Source: Natronomonas pharaonis DSM 2160
GTDB taxonomy: Archaea > Halobacteriota > Halobacteria > Halobacteriales > Haloarculaceae
Reading direction: 5' to 3'
DNA: 64,000 bases
Assembly: GCF_000026045.1 (NCBI RefSeq)
Contig: NC_007426.1
Span: 1,984,001-2,048,000, forward strand
The notes below the pieces were generated by a model. That model was not told where the DNA came from. It did no database searches and saw only the letters and a program-made list of their open reading frames with translations. Below, piece after piece: positions 34,809 through 43,915 of the stretch (the first letter of the stretch is position 1; every line of letters starts with the position of its first letter). The position numbers and the translations under genes are program-made.

Positions 34809-35471
34809 TCAAGGCCGCTGGATGCGGCGGCTGACAGCCAGCCCCTCACCGAGCGGTAGCAGCGTCGTCTCGAAGCTACTGGCGTCGTCAAGATGGTCGA
34901 GGTACGCTGCGATGCCGCCCGCAGGGCCGCCGTCGTCGGTTCGATTCCCGATGACGAGGTCGGCTATCTCGTCGAACTCGAACGGACCGGCGGTCATGTT
35001 ATCGGCGACGACGACGCCGCCGGGGGGCACCTTCGGTGCAACAGCCTCGAAGGCTTCGACGTAGCGTCGCTTTTCGTTGTCGATGAGGACCACGTCGAAC
35101 GGCCCCTCATATTTGCGGACAATCTCGATTGCGTCGCCGACCTCGAAGGTAGCGCGGTCGGCGACCCCGCCCCGTTCGAAATAGGCTCGGGCGTCGTCGA
35201 GCTCTTCGGCGTCGATTTCGGTGAGCACTACCTCACCGTCCTCGGAGAGCGCCCGCGCGAACCAGTACGCCGAGTAGCCGAAGCCAGAGCCGAACTCGAA
35301 GACCCGGCGTGCCTCAACAAGGCCAGCGAGTTGCTGGAGCCAGCCGCCGACAGCAGGACCGACCGTTGGAAACCCGGTCTCGTCGGCGCGGGCGTCCATT
35401 TCTTCGAGCACCGCATCCGGTTCGGGGCCGATTGCGGCGGCGAACGCACCGAGGTCGTCCGGAACAGTCAT
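34809..35471 (-). CDS. O-methyltransferase (class I, COMT-like)
   Basis: A 220-residue SAM-dependent O-methyltransferase of the catechol-O-methyltransferase-like (Methyltransf_3) type. Motifs: RVFEFGSGFGYSAYWFAR (I), LTEIDAEELDDAR (II), FDVVLIDNEKRRYVEAFEA and GGVVVADNMTAGP (metal-binding Asp-Asn). The start ATG 35471 overlaps the upstream AhpC-type gene by four bases (ATGA) and is preferred to GTG 35480. Substrate unknown. Confidence 0.88.
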   Translation of the reverse strand: MTVPDDLGAFAAAIGPEPDAVLEEMDARADETGFPTVGPAVGGWLQQLAGLVEARRVFEFGSGFGYSAYWFARALSEDGEVVLTEIDAEELDDARAYFERGGVADRATFEVGDAIEIVRKYEGPFDVVLIDNEKRRYVEAFEAVAPKVPPGGVVVADNMTAGPFEFDEIADLVIGNRTDDGGPAGGIAAYLDHLDDASSFETTLLPLGEGLAVSRRIQRP

Positions 35472-36037
35472 TCCAACCACTTAATCGAGCAGCCCCGGGA
35501 GGGGCCGGGAGCCGGCTCCGGCTCCGCACCGTTCAGGACAGCCTCAATAGCCGCTCGCATCTCGAAGCCAGGAGCCTCAGACGGCTCGTCGTCGGGGGCA
35601 AGCGCGTCGTCGAAGCGCCCGTGGTAGACGAGTCGGAACGCCCCGCCGTCGTTGTGAAACAGGAAGGGGTCGGGCGTACAGACTGCCCCGTATGCCTCAG
35701 CGGTCGACTGCGGCTCGTCTCTGAGGTAGGCCGTGATGTCGATGTCACCGCGGTCTGCGTACTCGACCATCGTCTCGAAGCTATCCTCCGGGTACTCGTC
35801 GGCGTCGTTGGGATTGATGCCGACGACAGCGAGGTCGTCGTAGTCGTCAGCAAGCCGGTTCATCGTCTCGAACTTCGCCTGCACGTATGGGCAGTGGTTG
35901 CACATGAAAACGACCAGCAGCGCGTCGTAGCCACCGAAGTCATCGAGGCTGTGCTGGTCGCCATCGACTCCCGGAAGTTCGAAGGCCGGGGCCGGGTCGC
36001 CGACATCGAGTTCGTCCGACGCTGATTCGAGTGCCAT
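35468..36037 (-). CDS. Thioredoxin-fold AhpC/TSA-type redoxin
   Basis: A 189-residue redoxin with the CxxC active site FMCNHCPYVQAKFE, GDPAPAFELPGVDG in front and LFHNDGGAFRLVYHG behind. It is closer to the TlpA/AhpC redoxin group than to true thioredoxin; no signal peptide, so it acts in the cytoplasm. Overlaps the O-methyltransferase downstream by ATGA, so they are probably one operon. Confidence 0.9.
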   Translation of the reverse strand: MALESASDELDVGDPAPAFELPGVDGDQHSLDDFGGYDALLVVFMCNHCPYVQAKFETMNRLADDYDDLAVVGINPNDADEYPEDSFETMVEYADRGDIDITAYLRDEPQSTAEAYGAVCTPDPFLFHNDGGAFRLVYHGRFDDALAPDDEPSEAPGFEMRAAIEAVLNGAEPEPAPGPSRGCSIKWLE

Positions 36038-36061
36038 ACCGGGGCGTTAGACCGGAACCGA

Positions 36062-36066
36062 CAAAA
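36062..36066 (-). terminator. T-rich terminator after the EamA protein
   Basis: A run of five T's on the minus strand immediately after the stop at 36068. Confidence 0.3.
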
Positions 36067-36067
36067 A

Positions 36068-36487
36068 TCACCCCTCGAAGGTCGTCAAGAAGACCGCCAC
36101 GACCGCGAGGACGATACCGGTCGCCTTCCGGAGGGTAAGCGCCTCATCGAGAAACAGGATGCCGATGACGGAGCTAGCGACCAAAAAGAGTCCGAAGATA
36201 GGAACCACGACGCTGACCGGCCCGGCCGCAAGCGCCCGGTAGTAGGCGATAATGCCGACCGCGAGGCAGACGCCGGCAGCGTACATATACGGCGCGTGTT
36301 CGTGGGTCAGCGCCGAGAGTATCGGTCGGTCAGTCGCGACAACAAGCCCAAAGGCAGCAACGACGAGCATGCCGTTGGTCACCATCGCGACCGTGTCGGC
36401 CGGCAGTTCCTGCGTAGCGAGTTTCGTCAGCGGCGCAACGAGCGCGTAGGCGGCGAGGGCGACAAGCGCATACCAGATGTACTGCAT
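36068..36487 (-). CDS. Single EamA-domain membrane protein
   Basis: A 139-residue protein with one EamA unit (about four to five spans) beginning MQYIWYALVALAAYALVAPLTKLA and ending IGILFLDEALTLRKATGIVLAVVAVFL. Typical EamA drug/metabolite transporters have two such units, so this either dimerises or belongs to the small EMR-like half-transporters. ATG 36487 was chosen; the frame to 36595 has no homologous look. Substrate unknown. Confidence 0.85.
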   Translation of the reverse strand: MQYIWYALVALAAYALVAPLTKLATQELPADTVAMVTNGMLVVAAFGLVVATDRPILSALTHEHAPYMYAAGVCLAVGIIAYYRALAAGPVSVVVPIFGLFLVASSVIGILFLDEALTLRKATGIVLAVVAVFLTTFEG

Positions 36488-36600
36488 GGGCGGAGTCAGC
36501 GGTCCGGCGGACAAGTCCCCACCGGAAGCGGTCGGATAGAGGGGTTGGCTGACGCCTCCGAAACCGTGAAACCCGGACGCCGTCAACACCCACACAACAG

Positions 36601-37416
36601 ATGGCGCTCACCAAACGTATCATCCCCTGCATCGACGTTGACCTAAACGAAGACGGGGAGGCGGCCGTCTACACCGGTGTCAACTTCGAGGACCTCGAAT
36701 ACACCGGCGACCCGGTCGAACTCGCCAAAAAGTACAACGAGGCCGGTGCCGACGAGTTCGTCTTCCTCGACATTACCGCCTCGGCGGAGGGCCGAGAGAC
36801 GATGCTCGATACCGTCTCAGCGGTCGCCGACGAGTGTTTCATCCCCCTCACCGTGGGCGGTGGCATCCGAACCCGAGACGACATCAAAGAGACCCTGCGA
36901 GCCGGCGCGGACAAGGTTTCTATCAACACCGGCGCGCTCCAGCGGCCCGAACTCATCGGCGAGGGTGCGGAGGCGTTCGGCAGCCAATGTATCGTTATCT
37001 CCGTCGACGCCCGGCGGCGATTCGACGAGGCAGGCGAACACTACGTCGAGGTCGACGGCGAGTCCTGTTGGTTCGAGTGTACAATCAAAGGTGGCCGCGA
37101 GGGCACCGGCACCGACGTCGTCGAGTGGGCCGGTGAGGCCGCCGACCGCGGGGCCGGCGAGCTGTTCGTCAACTCCATCGACGCCGACGGTACAAAGGAC
37201 GGCTATGACATCCCGCTGACGAAGGCGGTCTGTGACAACGTTCCGACGCCGGTCATCGCCTCCTCCGGCTGTGGGTCGCCGGAGCATATGGCCGAAGTGT
37301 TCGAGGATGCCGATGCCGATGCGGCGCTTGCGGCGTCTATCTTCCACTTCGAGGAGTACAGCATCGAAGAAACGAAACGCTCTCTCGACGAGCAGGGGAT
37401 TCCCGTTCGGTTGTAG
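36601..37416 (+). CDS. hisF: Imidazole glycerol phosphate synthase subunit HisF
   Basis: A 271-residue TIM-barrel cyclase that, with HisH, makes IGP and AICAR in histidine synthesis. Catalytic Asp residues lie in PCIDVD (Asp11) and VISVDARRRF (about Asp134). Phosphate-binding GGGIRTRDDIKE and SSGCGSPEHM are complete. It is the only histidine gene here, so the pathway is scattered. No TATA-like element of note. Confidence 0.96.
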   Translation: MALTKRIIPCIDVDLNEDGEAAVYTGVNFEDLEYTGDPVELAKKYNEAGADEFVFLDITASAEGRETMLDTVSAVADECFIPLTVGGGIRTRDDIKETLRAGADKVSINTGALQRPELIGEGAEAFGSQCIVISVDARRRFDEAGEHYVEVDGESCWFECTIKGGREGTGTDVVEWAGEAADRGAGELFVNSIDADGTKDGYDIPLTKAVCDNVPTPVIASSGCGSPEHMAEVFEDADADAALAASIFHFEEYSIEETKRSLDEQGIPVRL

Positions 37417-37496
37417 CCGCCGCGCAAGCGCGGCTGAGTCACGGTCAAACATCCCCGAACGGAACGCTTTCGTCGTCCGGTCCCGTTTAGAAAAGC

Positions 37497-38312
37497 GTGC
37501 AATGGCGGTGTGAGTGGTGCGGACGGAACTATGAGAGCGACGAGCCACCGGCAACGTGTGAGACGTGTGGTCGCGAATCCTTCGAAGCGGATACCGACGA
37601 CGACCCGTTCGAGAGCGAACAAATCGTGTGGGCGTGTGCCGACTGCGGCCGCGAACACGTCAAGCATTCGCCGCCGTGTGCCCGCTGTGGAGGGCACAAC
37701 CTCGAACGACAACGGGTCACGGTTGATGTCGACGAAGACGTCTCAGCGCCCGGCTACCTCTCGGTCGGGGCGCCGTATCTGCTTGGAGCGCTCGTTGTGG
37801 TCGTCATCGTCGGCCTCGCGCTGGTCGGCGTCATCCCAGTGCCCGGGCTCTCGGGGCCGCCGGCTCCACCGGACGCTCCGGCCGACGAAGAACGGACAGC
37901 ATCGCTTTCGCTTGCGGAGGTTGAGGCGAACCTCCACGACCGCTTCGAGACCGAACGCGACAGCGAGGGCGTCCAGTCACGGACGCTTGATGGCGGTGAC
38001 ACCGGTGCGTTCGTGACGTATCTCACGCGCCATACTGTCGCAGAGCGGTACGACGACGGCTACGACGGCGACGGCCCCGACCCGAGCGCGTTCGATATCC
38101 GGTGTCAGCGCCAGCCGGCTGTTGGCGTCTTTGAGACTGCTGTCGATGCGGACGCCTTCAACAGCGAGTCGGCGCTTGCGGACGAACTCGCGACGGCGAT
38201 GCTAGACGTGACAGAGTATCGGAGCGCGATACGCAACGACGCACAGCGGGAAGGAATCAGCGTGCATGTCGCCCCCGACGGGACGGTCTTTGTCGGCTAT
38301 CTCAGCTGTTGA
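37497..38312 (+). CDS. Zinc-ribbon, single-span protein with CAP-like C-terminus
   Basis: A 271-residue protein: two Cys pairs CEWC and CETC (about 5-24), a second set CADC and CARC (about 47-64), one transmembrane helix near 95-117 (YLLGALVVVVIVGLALVGV), then a roughly 150-residue extracytoplasmic domain. The region VEANLHDRFETERDSEGV, TRHTVAERYDDGYDGDG and the late VHVAPDGTVFVGYLSC weakly recall the CAP/SCP fold (HN-x-R and D-type positions), but the canonical His/Glu pattern is incomplete. Start GTG 37497; nearest neighbours unrelated. Fold assignment is tentative. Confidence 0.65.
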   Translation: MQWRCEWCGRNYESDEPPATCETCGRESFEADTDDDPFESEQIVWACADCGREHVKHSPPCARCGGHNLERQRVTVDVDEDVSAPGYLSVGAPYLLGALVVVVIVGLALVGVIPVPGLSGPPAPPDAPADEERTASLSLAEVEANLHDRFETERDSEGVQSRTLDGGDTGAFVTYLTRHTVAERYDDGYDGDGPDPSAFDIRCQRQPAVGVFETAVDADAFNSESALADELATAMLDVTEYRSAIRNDAQREGISVHVAPDGTVFVGYLSC

Positions 38313-38318
38313 GCGGCT

Positions 38319-38603
38319 TCAGGCGGCCGCCTCAAAGGCTTCTTCGAAAGCGTCTGTCTTGTCTCTGACCCGGCTGGCGCCTTGTTCGAGCGCGTCGAGG
38401 GGGTCGATGCTGCCGTCGGTCTTGATGGTGACGATGGGCTCGGTCTGGCCGCCTGACTGTTCGGGGTTGACGTCGTATGTGGCCGCGGTGACGCCGTCGA
38501 GTTCCAGCAGCGCACCCTTCAGGACGTTCATGAACGTGTGGTCTTCACCCTCGATTTCGATAGCCAGTTCCGTCTCCAGATTCTCGATGACGCGGAGGTC
38601 CAT
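38319..38603 (-). CDS. rpoL: DNA-directed RNA polymerase subunit L (Rpo11)
   Basis: A 94-residue subunit that pairs with subunit D to start polymerase assembly. Features: [18 protein letters not shown] and [17 protein letters not shown], as in Rpo11/Rpb11 and AC19. Length matches the family. Stop is seven bases from the preceding convergent gene. Confidence 0.93.
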   Translation of the reverse strand: MDLRVIENLETELAIEIEGEDHTFMNVLKGALLELDGVTAATYDVNPEQSGGQTEPIVTIKTDGSIDPLDALEQGASRVRDKTDAFEEAFEAAA

Positions 38604-38668
38604 TGGCGACGGATACGGTCATCCGCCGTATGAGCGTTACGGAGCCGGCTGGTGGCGCAGCGGCTGGC

Positions 38669-40192
38669 CTACAGCGAGCCGTCGGCGAGCGGCAACTCCA
38701 GCGTCGAGCCGTCGTTGTGGACCGTTGCCGACCCGTACTCGTCGAGATAGAAGGGGTCCTCGGCGGCGATTTCAAGCCGCAGCGTCTCGCCGTCCGGGAC
38801 CGACCGCTGGAGCGGCTCCAACTCCAAAGCGACCGTCTGCGTGCCATCTTCGATACGGACGGCGGTCACCTGGTCGTCGATTTGCTCGCTTCGGCCCCAC
38901 CGGTCGACGTGGGAGAAGCTGACAAAGAGGTTCAACACGTCGTTGTCGGTTTCGACTGTCAGCGTCAGTTCGGGCGTCCCGAACACCTCGAACGCTCCGT
39001 CGGAGCCGATGTCGTAGTCCGCCGTCCGGCTCGCCCACAGGGGAGCCTGCCGGACCGTCGAGCGGTCGTCCGCAAGCGAATCAAGCGACACCGCTACCGG
39101 CTCGGCGCCGTCGCCGAAGCCCTCGAACGTCCGCCATGTCTCCTGCTGTTCGTCGTACAGCGATACCTCGGGGATGTCGGGGTCGCCGTCGCCACGAACG
39201 TGTGCGTTCATCCATTCGAGCGCCGCCTCGTGCATGTAGGTCTGCTGGTCGTCGCCGACGCCCAACTCGGCGATGTTATGACCGCCGTTGTAGATGACGA
39301 GTCGTGCATCGACGCCCACGGCGGATGCCTGTCGGTAGTTCGCAACCGCCTCACTCGGTGGAAAGAGCGTATCCTTCCAGCCGGAAACGACGAGCGTCGG
39401 CGCATCGAGGTCGTCGAGATACGTCGCCGGCGAACGCGCTTCGAAGTACGATTCGGCATCCGCCGGCAAGGCGTTTGCTTCGAGTGCTTCCCCGTACCAT
39501 TCCGGAAGGCGCTCGTCGAGCGTCTGCTCGATGTTGCCGGTAAACCGCGAGGTCACCGCTCCGGAGCCGACGAGCGCGCCGAGCCAGCCGGACTTGATGG
39601 TTTCGTTCGGCGCGCCCGAGTAGACGAGGTCGTTCCACGCGATGCGCGGAACGATAGCGTCAATGCGGTCGTCCTGTGCGGCCGCCAGAAGCTGGATACC
39701 ACCGCCATAGGAGCCGCCGTCCATACCAACCGCCGGGTTGTCACCATCAGCGCGCACTTCATCATAGTCTGCGAGCCAATCGAGCAGCGCCGACACGTCT
39801 CGTACTTCATTTGGCCCGTTGACCTGTACCTCACCGTCGGAATCACCGAATCCACGGGAGTCGTAGGCGAGAACAACGTAGCCGTGGCTGGCGTACATCT
39901 GTGCGGTACACCGCATGAGGTCCTTGTTGAGTCCCCAGCCGTGGGTCGTAAGCACCGACGGATGGGGACCAGCGGTGTCCGGCTCATACACCGTCGCAGC
40001 CAGTTCCGTTCCGTCGAAGGACGCAATTGTTACGTCGCGGCTCGTCACATCGCCGCTCGGCTCAAAAAGCTCCCCCGAGAGCGCACAGTCGAGTTCGATT
40101 GCCGAGGCCTGTCCCACCGCTGTCGTGGTGCCGGCCGCCGCCACCCCACCGGCAGCGAGCGTCCTGAGCACCGTACGTCTGGTAACCCCCAT
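38669..40192 (-). CDS. S15-family exported hydrolase (X-Pro/CocE-like)
   Basis: A 507-residue alpha/beta hydrolase with a Tat signal (TRRTVLRTLAAGGVAAAG). The nucleophile Ser lies in DGGSYGGGIQLLAA, the catalytic His in YNGGHNIAELG, and the acid in the LVVSGWKDTLFP region. The second half (about residues 350-507) is the jelly-roll domain found in X-prolyl dipeptidyl-peptidase C (LTLTVETDNDVLNLFVSFSHVD). It is expected outside the cell and cleaves an ester or peptide bond; the substrate is open. ATG 40192 puts the RR near the start. Confidence 0.87.
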   Translation of the reverse strand: MGVTRRTVLRTLAAGGVAAAGTTTAVGQASAIELDCALSGELFEPSGDVTSRDVTIASFDGTELAATVYEPDTAGPHPSVLTTHGWGLNKDLMRCTAQMYASHGYVVLAYDSRGFGDSDGEVQVNGPNEVRDVSALLDWLADYDEVRADGDNPAVGMDGGSYGGGIQLLAAAQDDRIDAIVPRIAWNDLVYSGAPNETIKSGWLGALVGSGAVTSRFTGNIEQTLDERLPEWYGEALEANALPADAESYFEARSPATYLDDLDAPTLVVSGWKDTLFPPSEAVANYRQASAVGVDARLVIYNGGHNIAELGVGDDQQTYMHEAALEWMNAHVRGDGDPDIPEVSLYDEQQETWRTFEGFGDGAEPVAVSLDSLADDRSTVRQAPLWASRTADYDIGSDGAFEVFGTPELTLTVETDNDVLNLFVSFSHVDRWGRSEQIDDQVTAVRIEDGTQTVALELEPLQRSVPDGETLRLEIAAEDPFYLDEYGSATVHNDGSTLELPLADGSL

Positions 40193-40329
40193 TCGTGTTA
40201 CCGTGTGTCTCGGCACCGTCTATTAACGGTTTTTAATCTTCAAACTAGTTCATGCATGTTTCTATCACGGTCCACGACTAGCGGTAGCAAGGGGTAGGCT
40301 TTTGCGCTCTGCTGGGTTTACTCGTGGAC

Positions 40330-41085
40330 ATGGAGCTTGACCTCTCAGGCAAGACCGCCGTCGTTACCGGTGGCTCGCGTGGCATCGGTCGTGCAATCTC
40401 TCTCGGGTTCGCCGCTGCCGGCGCAGACGTTGTCCCGCTCTCCCGGACGGAATCTGACGTGGAGGCTGTTGTCGAAGATATCGAGTCCCACGGCGTTGAG
40501 AGCCGCGTTGAGACACTCGACGTCGCCGACAGTGACGCCGTCGAAGCCTGTTTTGAGCGGATTGACGATGCCCTCGGCATCGATGTCGTGGTCAACAACG
40601 CCGGCATTAATCCTGACGCGGCGCTCGGCACGCCGGAGTCAGTCCCCGATGAAGGGTTCGACAGCGTTCTCGATGTCAACCTCGGCGGTGCCTTCGCCTG
40701 TGCTCGCGCCGCAGAGCCAACACTGAGAGACAACGGCGGCTCGCTAATCAACGTCGCCAGCGTCGGCGGACTGGTTGGGCTCCCGCGGCAGCACCCCTAC
40801 GTCGCCTCCAAGCACGGCCTCGTCGGGCTGACAAAAAGCCTCGCGCTCGATTGGGCACCGGACGTACGCGTCAACTGTCTCGCGCCGGGCTACGTTGCTA
40901 CGGACCTCACAGATGACTTACAGGAAAACGAGGACCTCAGGCGTTCCATCGAGCGTCGAACGCCGCTTGACCGCTTCGCCGAACCGGAGGAAATCGCCGG
41001 ACCGGCGGTGTTTCTTGCCAGCGACCTCGCCTCGTATGCGACCGGCGAAGTCTTCGCCGTCGACGGCGGGTGGACCGCTCGGTAA
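40330..41085 (+). CDS. SDR family oxidoreductase (3-oxoacyl reductase-like)
   Basis: A 251-residue classical SDR. VTGGSRGIGRAISLGFA (dinucleotide motif), NNAGINPDAA, active-site Ser in NVASVGG, YVASKHG (Tyr and Lys) and LAPGYVATDL. Ends with the FabG-type FLASDLASYATGEVFAVDGG. May reduce 3-oxoacyl or hydroxyacyl substrates, in keeping with the acyl-CoA genes around it. ATG 40330 used; GTG 40324 lies just upstream. Confidence 0.9.
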   Translation: MELDLSGKTAVVTGGSRGIGRAISLGFAAAGADVVPLSRTESDVEAVVEDIESHGVESRVETLDVADSDAVEACFERIDDALGIDVVVNNAGINPDAALGTPESVPDEGFDSVLDVNLGGAFACARAAEPTLRDNGGSLINVASVGGLVGLPRQHPYVASKHGLVGLTKSLALDWAPDVRVNCLAPGYVATDLTDDLQENEDLRRSIERRTPLDRFAEPEEIAGPAVFLASDLASYATGEVFAVDGGWTAR

Positions 41086-41157
41086 CCGGGAGGAACGGGA
41101 CAGGCCAGCGCCGCCTGTTCGTAAAGAGTTTTGCCGCCCCGGCGTCGAAACGTTGCC

Positions 41158-42528
41158 ATGACCACCTTCGAGTACGACGTCGCCATCGTTGGAGCCGGCA
41201 CCGCCGGCTGTTACGCCGGCGCGACTATCGCTGACGCGGGCTACGACGTCGTCATCGTCGACCGAAAGGACGCCGAGGAGGCCGGACACATCGCCTGTGG
41301 GGATGCGCTGAAGGGTGCCGATACGTTCCCCGAGGCGATTCCGAAATCCGAAATCGAATCGTCGTTCACAAACACCGATGTCGACCACGGGCAGTTCGAA
41401 ATCCCACAGGAGGACGTCTCGCTCGACATCCCGATTCCGGGCGAACTCGCCGTTATCGACCGCTGGGAGTACGGCCGCCAGCTTATCGATGCGGCCGAAG
41501 ACGCCGGCACTGAGTTCCACTACGACACCGTCGTTCAGGATGTCCTGCAGGACGATGACGGCCGCGTCTACGGCTTCTCAGCCATCAAGAAGGGCGACCC
41601 ACGAACCTACGAGGCCGAAATCGTCCTCGACGGGGCGGGAGCGCTATCGATTCTACAGGACAAGGCCGACTTCGAGGATGCGACCTTCGATACGAACGTC
41701 CAGTACTCGCAGTTCTCCTCGGCCTACCGGGAGGTTATCGAGGTCGACGAGCCCGTCGAGTGGGACGACGCGCTCGTGTTCAAGCCGACGAAGCGCTCGG
41801 CAGGATATCTCTGGTACTTCCCGCGGACGCCGACCGAAATCAACGTCGGGCTCGGCTTCCAGATGAACGAGGAGCCGATGAAACTCGTCGACGACCTTCG
41901 GGAGGATATCAGCCGTCGGCCGGAGCTGAAAGGCGCCACTGTCAAAGACAAACTCGGCGCGGCGCTGCCGACTCGCCGACCGTACGACTCGGCAACCGCG
42001 CCGGGCTATATGGCCATCGGCGACGCCGCGGCCCACGTCAACCCCATCAGCGGCGGCGGCATCGCCGGCGCGGCCTACGCCGGCCAGTACGCCGGGGAAG
42101 CCGCAATCGGTGCCATCGAGGACGGCGATGTCAGCGAGGCGAACCTCTGGGAGTACAACGAGCGCGTGATGGACCACTACGGCGGTCGGTATGCGGCCCT
42201 CGATGTGTACAACATCTTCTCGACGGCCTGTGACCTCGACGAGCTACTGGGGCTACTGGCGGCGATGCCCGCCGAAAAGCTCTCGGATGCGCTGTACTCC
42301 GGGTCCGCGGAGGTCGGGCTACCGCTCAAGCTCCGCGTGCTGGTCAAGAGCTTCGGCCATTGGAAGACGCTCAAGGAGCTTTTCGACACTAAACAACTCG
42401 CCGACCGGCTGTTGGAGCATTACGAGACGTATCCGTCCAGTCCCGAGGGACTCGACGCCTGGCAGGAAACGAGAGACGAGATTATGGACGACATCTACGC
42501 ACAGACCGGCGCGGAACCGAAGTACTAG
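41158..42528 (+). CDS. Geranylgeranyl reductase family FAD protein
   Basis: A 456-residue flavoprotein of the digeranylgeranylglycerophospholipid reductase family. FAD-binding YDVAIVGAGTAGCYAGATIADAGYD, the CGDALKGAD insert typical of GGR, and GYMAIGDAAAHVNPISGGGIAGA, which contacts FAD. It would saturate prenyl chains of archaeal lipids or quinones. Start ATG 41158 chosen; the frame is open to 41131. Confidence 0.9.
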   Translation: MTTFEYDVAIVGAGTAGCYAGATIADAGYDVVIVDRKDAEEAGHIACGDALKGADTFPEAIPKSEIESSFTNTDVDHGQFEIPQEDVSLDIPIPGELAVIDRWEYGRQLIDAAEDAGTEFHYDTVVQDVLQDDDGRVYGFSAIKKGDPRTYEAEIVLDGAGALSILQDKADFEDATFDTNVQYSQFSSAYREVIEVDEPVEWDDALVFKPTKRSAGYLWYFPRTPTEINVGLGFQMNEEPMKLVDDLREDISRRPELKGATVKDKLGAALPTRRPYDSATAPGYMAIGDAAAHVNPISGGGIAGAAYAGQYAGEAAIGAIEDGDVSEANLWEYNERVMDHYGGRYAALDVYNIFSTACDLDELLGLLAAMPAEKLSDALYSGSAEVGLPLKLRVLVKSFGHWKTLKELFDTKQLADRLLEHYETYPSSPEGLDAWQETRDEIMDDIYAQTGAEPKY

Positions 42529-42559
42529 CGGCGTCGCCGTCCGACAGCGGCAGCGGATG

Positions 42560-43171
42560 TTACGACCGCCGGACGACTTCCGCAACCGATTCGTCGAGCG
42601 GCTCGTTGACACGCCACAGATAGAGACTCGCGTAGCTCCGGTACGGAGCCCAGCGTTCGGCCGCTTCAGTCATCGCCGCGCGGTCGAGGTCCTCGTCGAG
42701 AAGCGCCCGCATACCTTTCCGGATTCCGAGGTCTCCAACCGGGAAGACGTCTTCTCTGCCCAGCGAGAACAGCAGTTGCATGTTCGCCGTCCACTCGCCG
42801 ACGCCGGTGATATCAGTAAGCTCTGCCCGCACCGCCTCGTCGTCCATCGGCTCGAAGTAGGCCCTGTCGTAGCCGTGGTCTTCGAATGCCGCCGCAATGT
42901 TGTGGAGATAGGTGGCCTTCTGCCGGGAGAGGCCGGCCTCACGGAACGTCTCTGTGTCGGCGGCCAGCACTGCTGTCGGCGTCGGCTCGACGGCATCGAA
43001 GAGCCGCTTTTTCGTGGCCTCGGCCGACGCCATCGACACCTGCTGGCGGAGCACCGAGACGAGCAGTCGGCGGAACAGGTCGTCGGCCGGCTCGATTGTC
43101 AGCGCGCCGTGGCGTTCGATGAGCGGTTCGAGGACCGGGTCGGCACGGAGGGTGTCGTGCGGAGCGGTCAC
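42560..43171 (-). CDS. DNA-3-methyladenine glycosylase II-like (AlkA)
   Basis: A 203-residue HhH-GPD alkylation-repair glycosylase. Features: LLVSVLRQQVSMASAEATKKRLFD, the hairpin ITGVGEWTANMQLLF, and the catalytic Asp in FPVGDLGIRKGM. No iron-sulfur cluster, as expected for AlkA. GTG 43171 gives the family-length protein; the open frame extends to 43498 but shows no homology. It is the window's second HhH glycosylase, besides endonuclease III. Confidence 0.9.
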   Translation of the reverse strand: MTAPHDTLRADPVLEPLIERHGALTIEPADDLFRRLLVSVLRQQVSMASAEATKKRLFDAVEPTPTAVLAADTETFREAGLSRQKATYLHNIAAAFEDHGYDRAYFEPMDDEAVRAELTDITGVGEWTANMQLLFSLGREDVFPVGDLGIRKGMRALLDEDLDRAAMTEAAERWAPYRSYASLYLWRVNEPLDESVAEVVRRS

Positions 43172-43211
43172 AGGCTTCTGTAGGGCTGGCGGACAGTTAT
43201 GTCTCTCGGGC

Positions 43212-43781
43212 CTATGCCGGCCCATCAACCCGCTCGCTGCCGGTGCCGTCGACCGGCTCGGCGGGAGAGCCAGCGACAGTCTGGCCGGGAGCGACATCCT
43301 CGACGACAACGCTGCCAGCGCCGACCGTCGCCGATTCGCCGACGGTAATGTCGCCGATAAGGGTCGCGTTTGCGCCGACAGTAGCGCCGTCCGCAAGCGT
43401 CGGGTGGCGCTTCTCCCGGCGCATCGAGTCACCGCCGAGGGTGACACCGTGGTACAGCAGCACGTCATCGCCGATTTCGGCTGTCTCGCCGACGACAACG
43501 GCCGCGCCGTGGTCGATGAACAGTCGCCGGCCGATATCGGCGGCGGGATGGATTTCGACGCCAGTCAGGAGGCGGATACACTGCGACAGCGCTCGGGCGG
43601 CGAACGTGTGGCCACGCTCCCAGAGCGCGTGTGCGATGCGGTAGCCCCAGACGGCGTGGAGCCCCGGATACAACAGCGCGACAGAGAGCGCGCTCGTCGC
43701 GGCCGGGTCCTTTGCGAGGGCGGTCCGGATGTCCTCTCTGAGATGGCGACGTATCGTTCGGATGAGATTGTGGAGTGACAT
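43212..43781 (-). CDS. cysE: Serine O-acetyltransferase CysE
   Basis: A 189-residue left-handed beta-helix enzyme that acetylates L-serine for cysteine synthesis. N-terminal [31 protein letters not shown], the active-site [30 protein letters not shown] and [20 protein letters not shown], then hexapeptide repeats to the end. Slightly short of the bacterial enzymes at the N-terminus. ATG 43781 used. Confidence 0.93.
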   Translation of the reverse strand: MSLHNLIRTIRRHLREDIRTALAKDPAATSALSVALLYPGLHAVWGYRIAHALWERGHTFAARALSQCIRLLTGVEIHPAADIGRRLFIDHGAAVVVGETAEIGDDVLLYHGVTLGGDSMRREKRHPTLADGATVGANATLIGDITVGESATVGAGSVVVEDVAPGQTVAGSPAEPVDGTGSERVDGPA

Positions 43782-43915
43782 TGATATATTCGGAGCCATG
43801 CCGGTACCGACAGGAGAACAACGCGGCCGCCGATACCGCGTCGCTGCCGGACGAGACCGGAAAGTACCGACTACTCGGACGACGACATCATAAAAAGTGT
43901 CGGTGCGGGACGGCG

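Noticed and set aside
43783-43790. ATATATCA element as TATA box for cysE
   Set aside because: It is only a few bases from ATG 43781, too close for a promoter at the usual distance.
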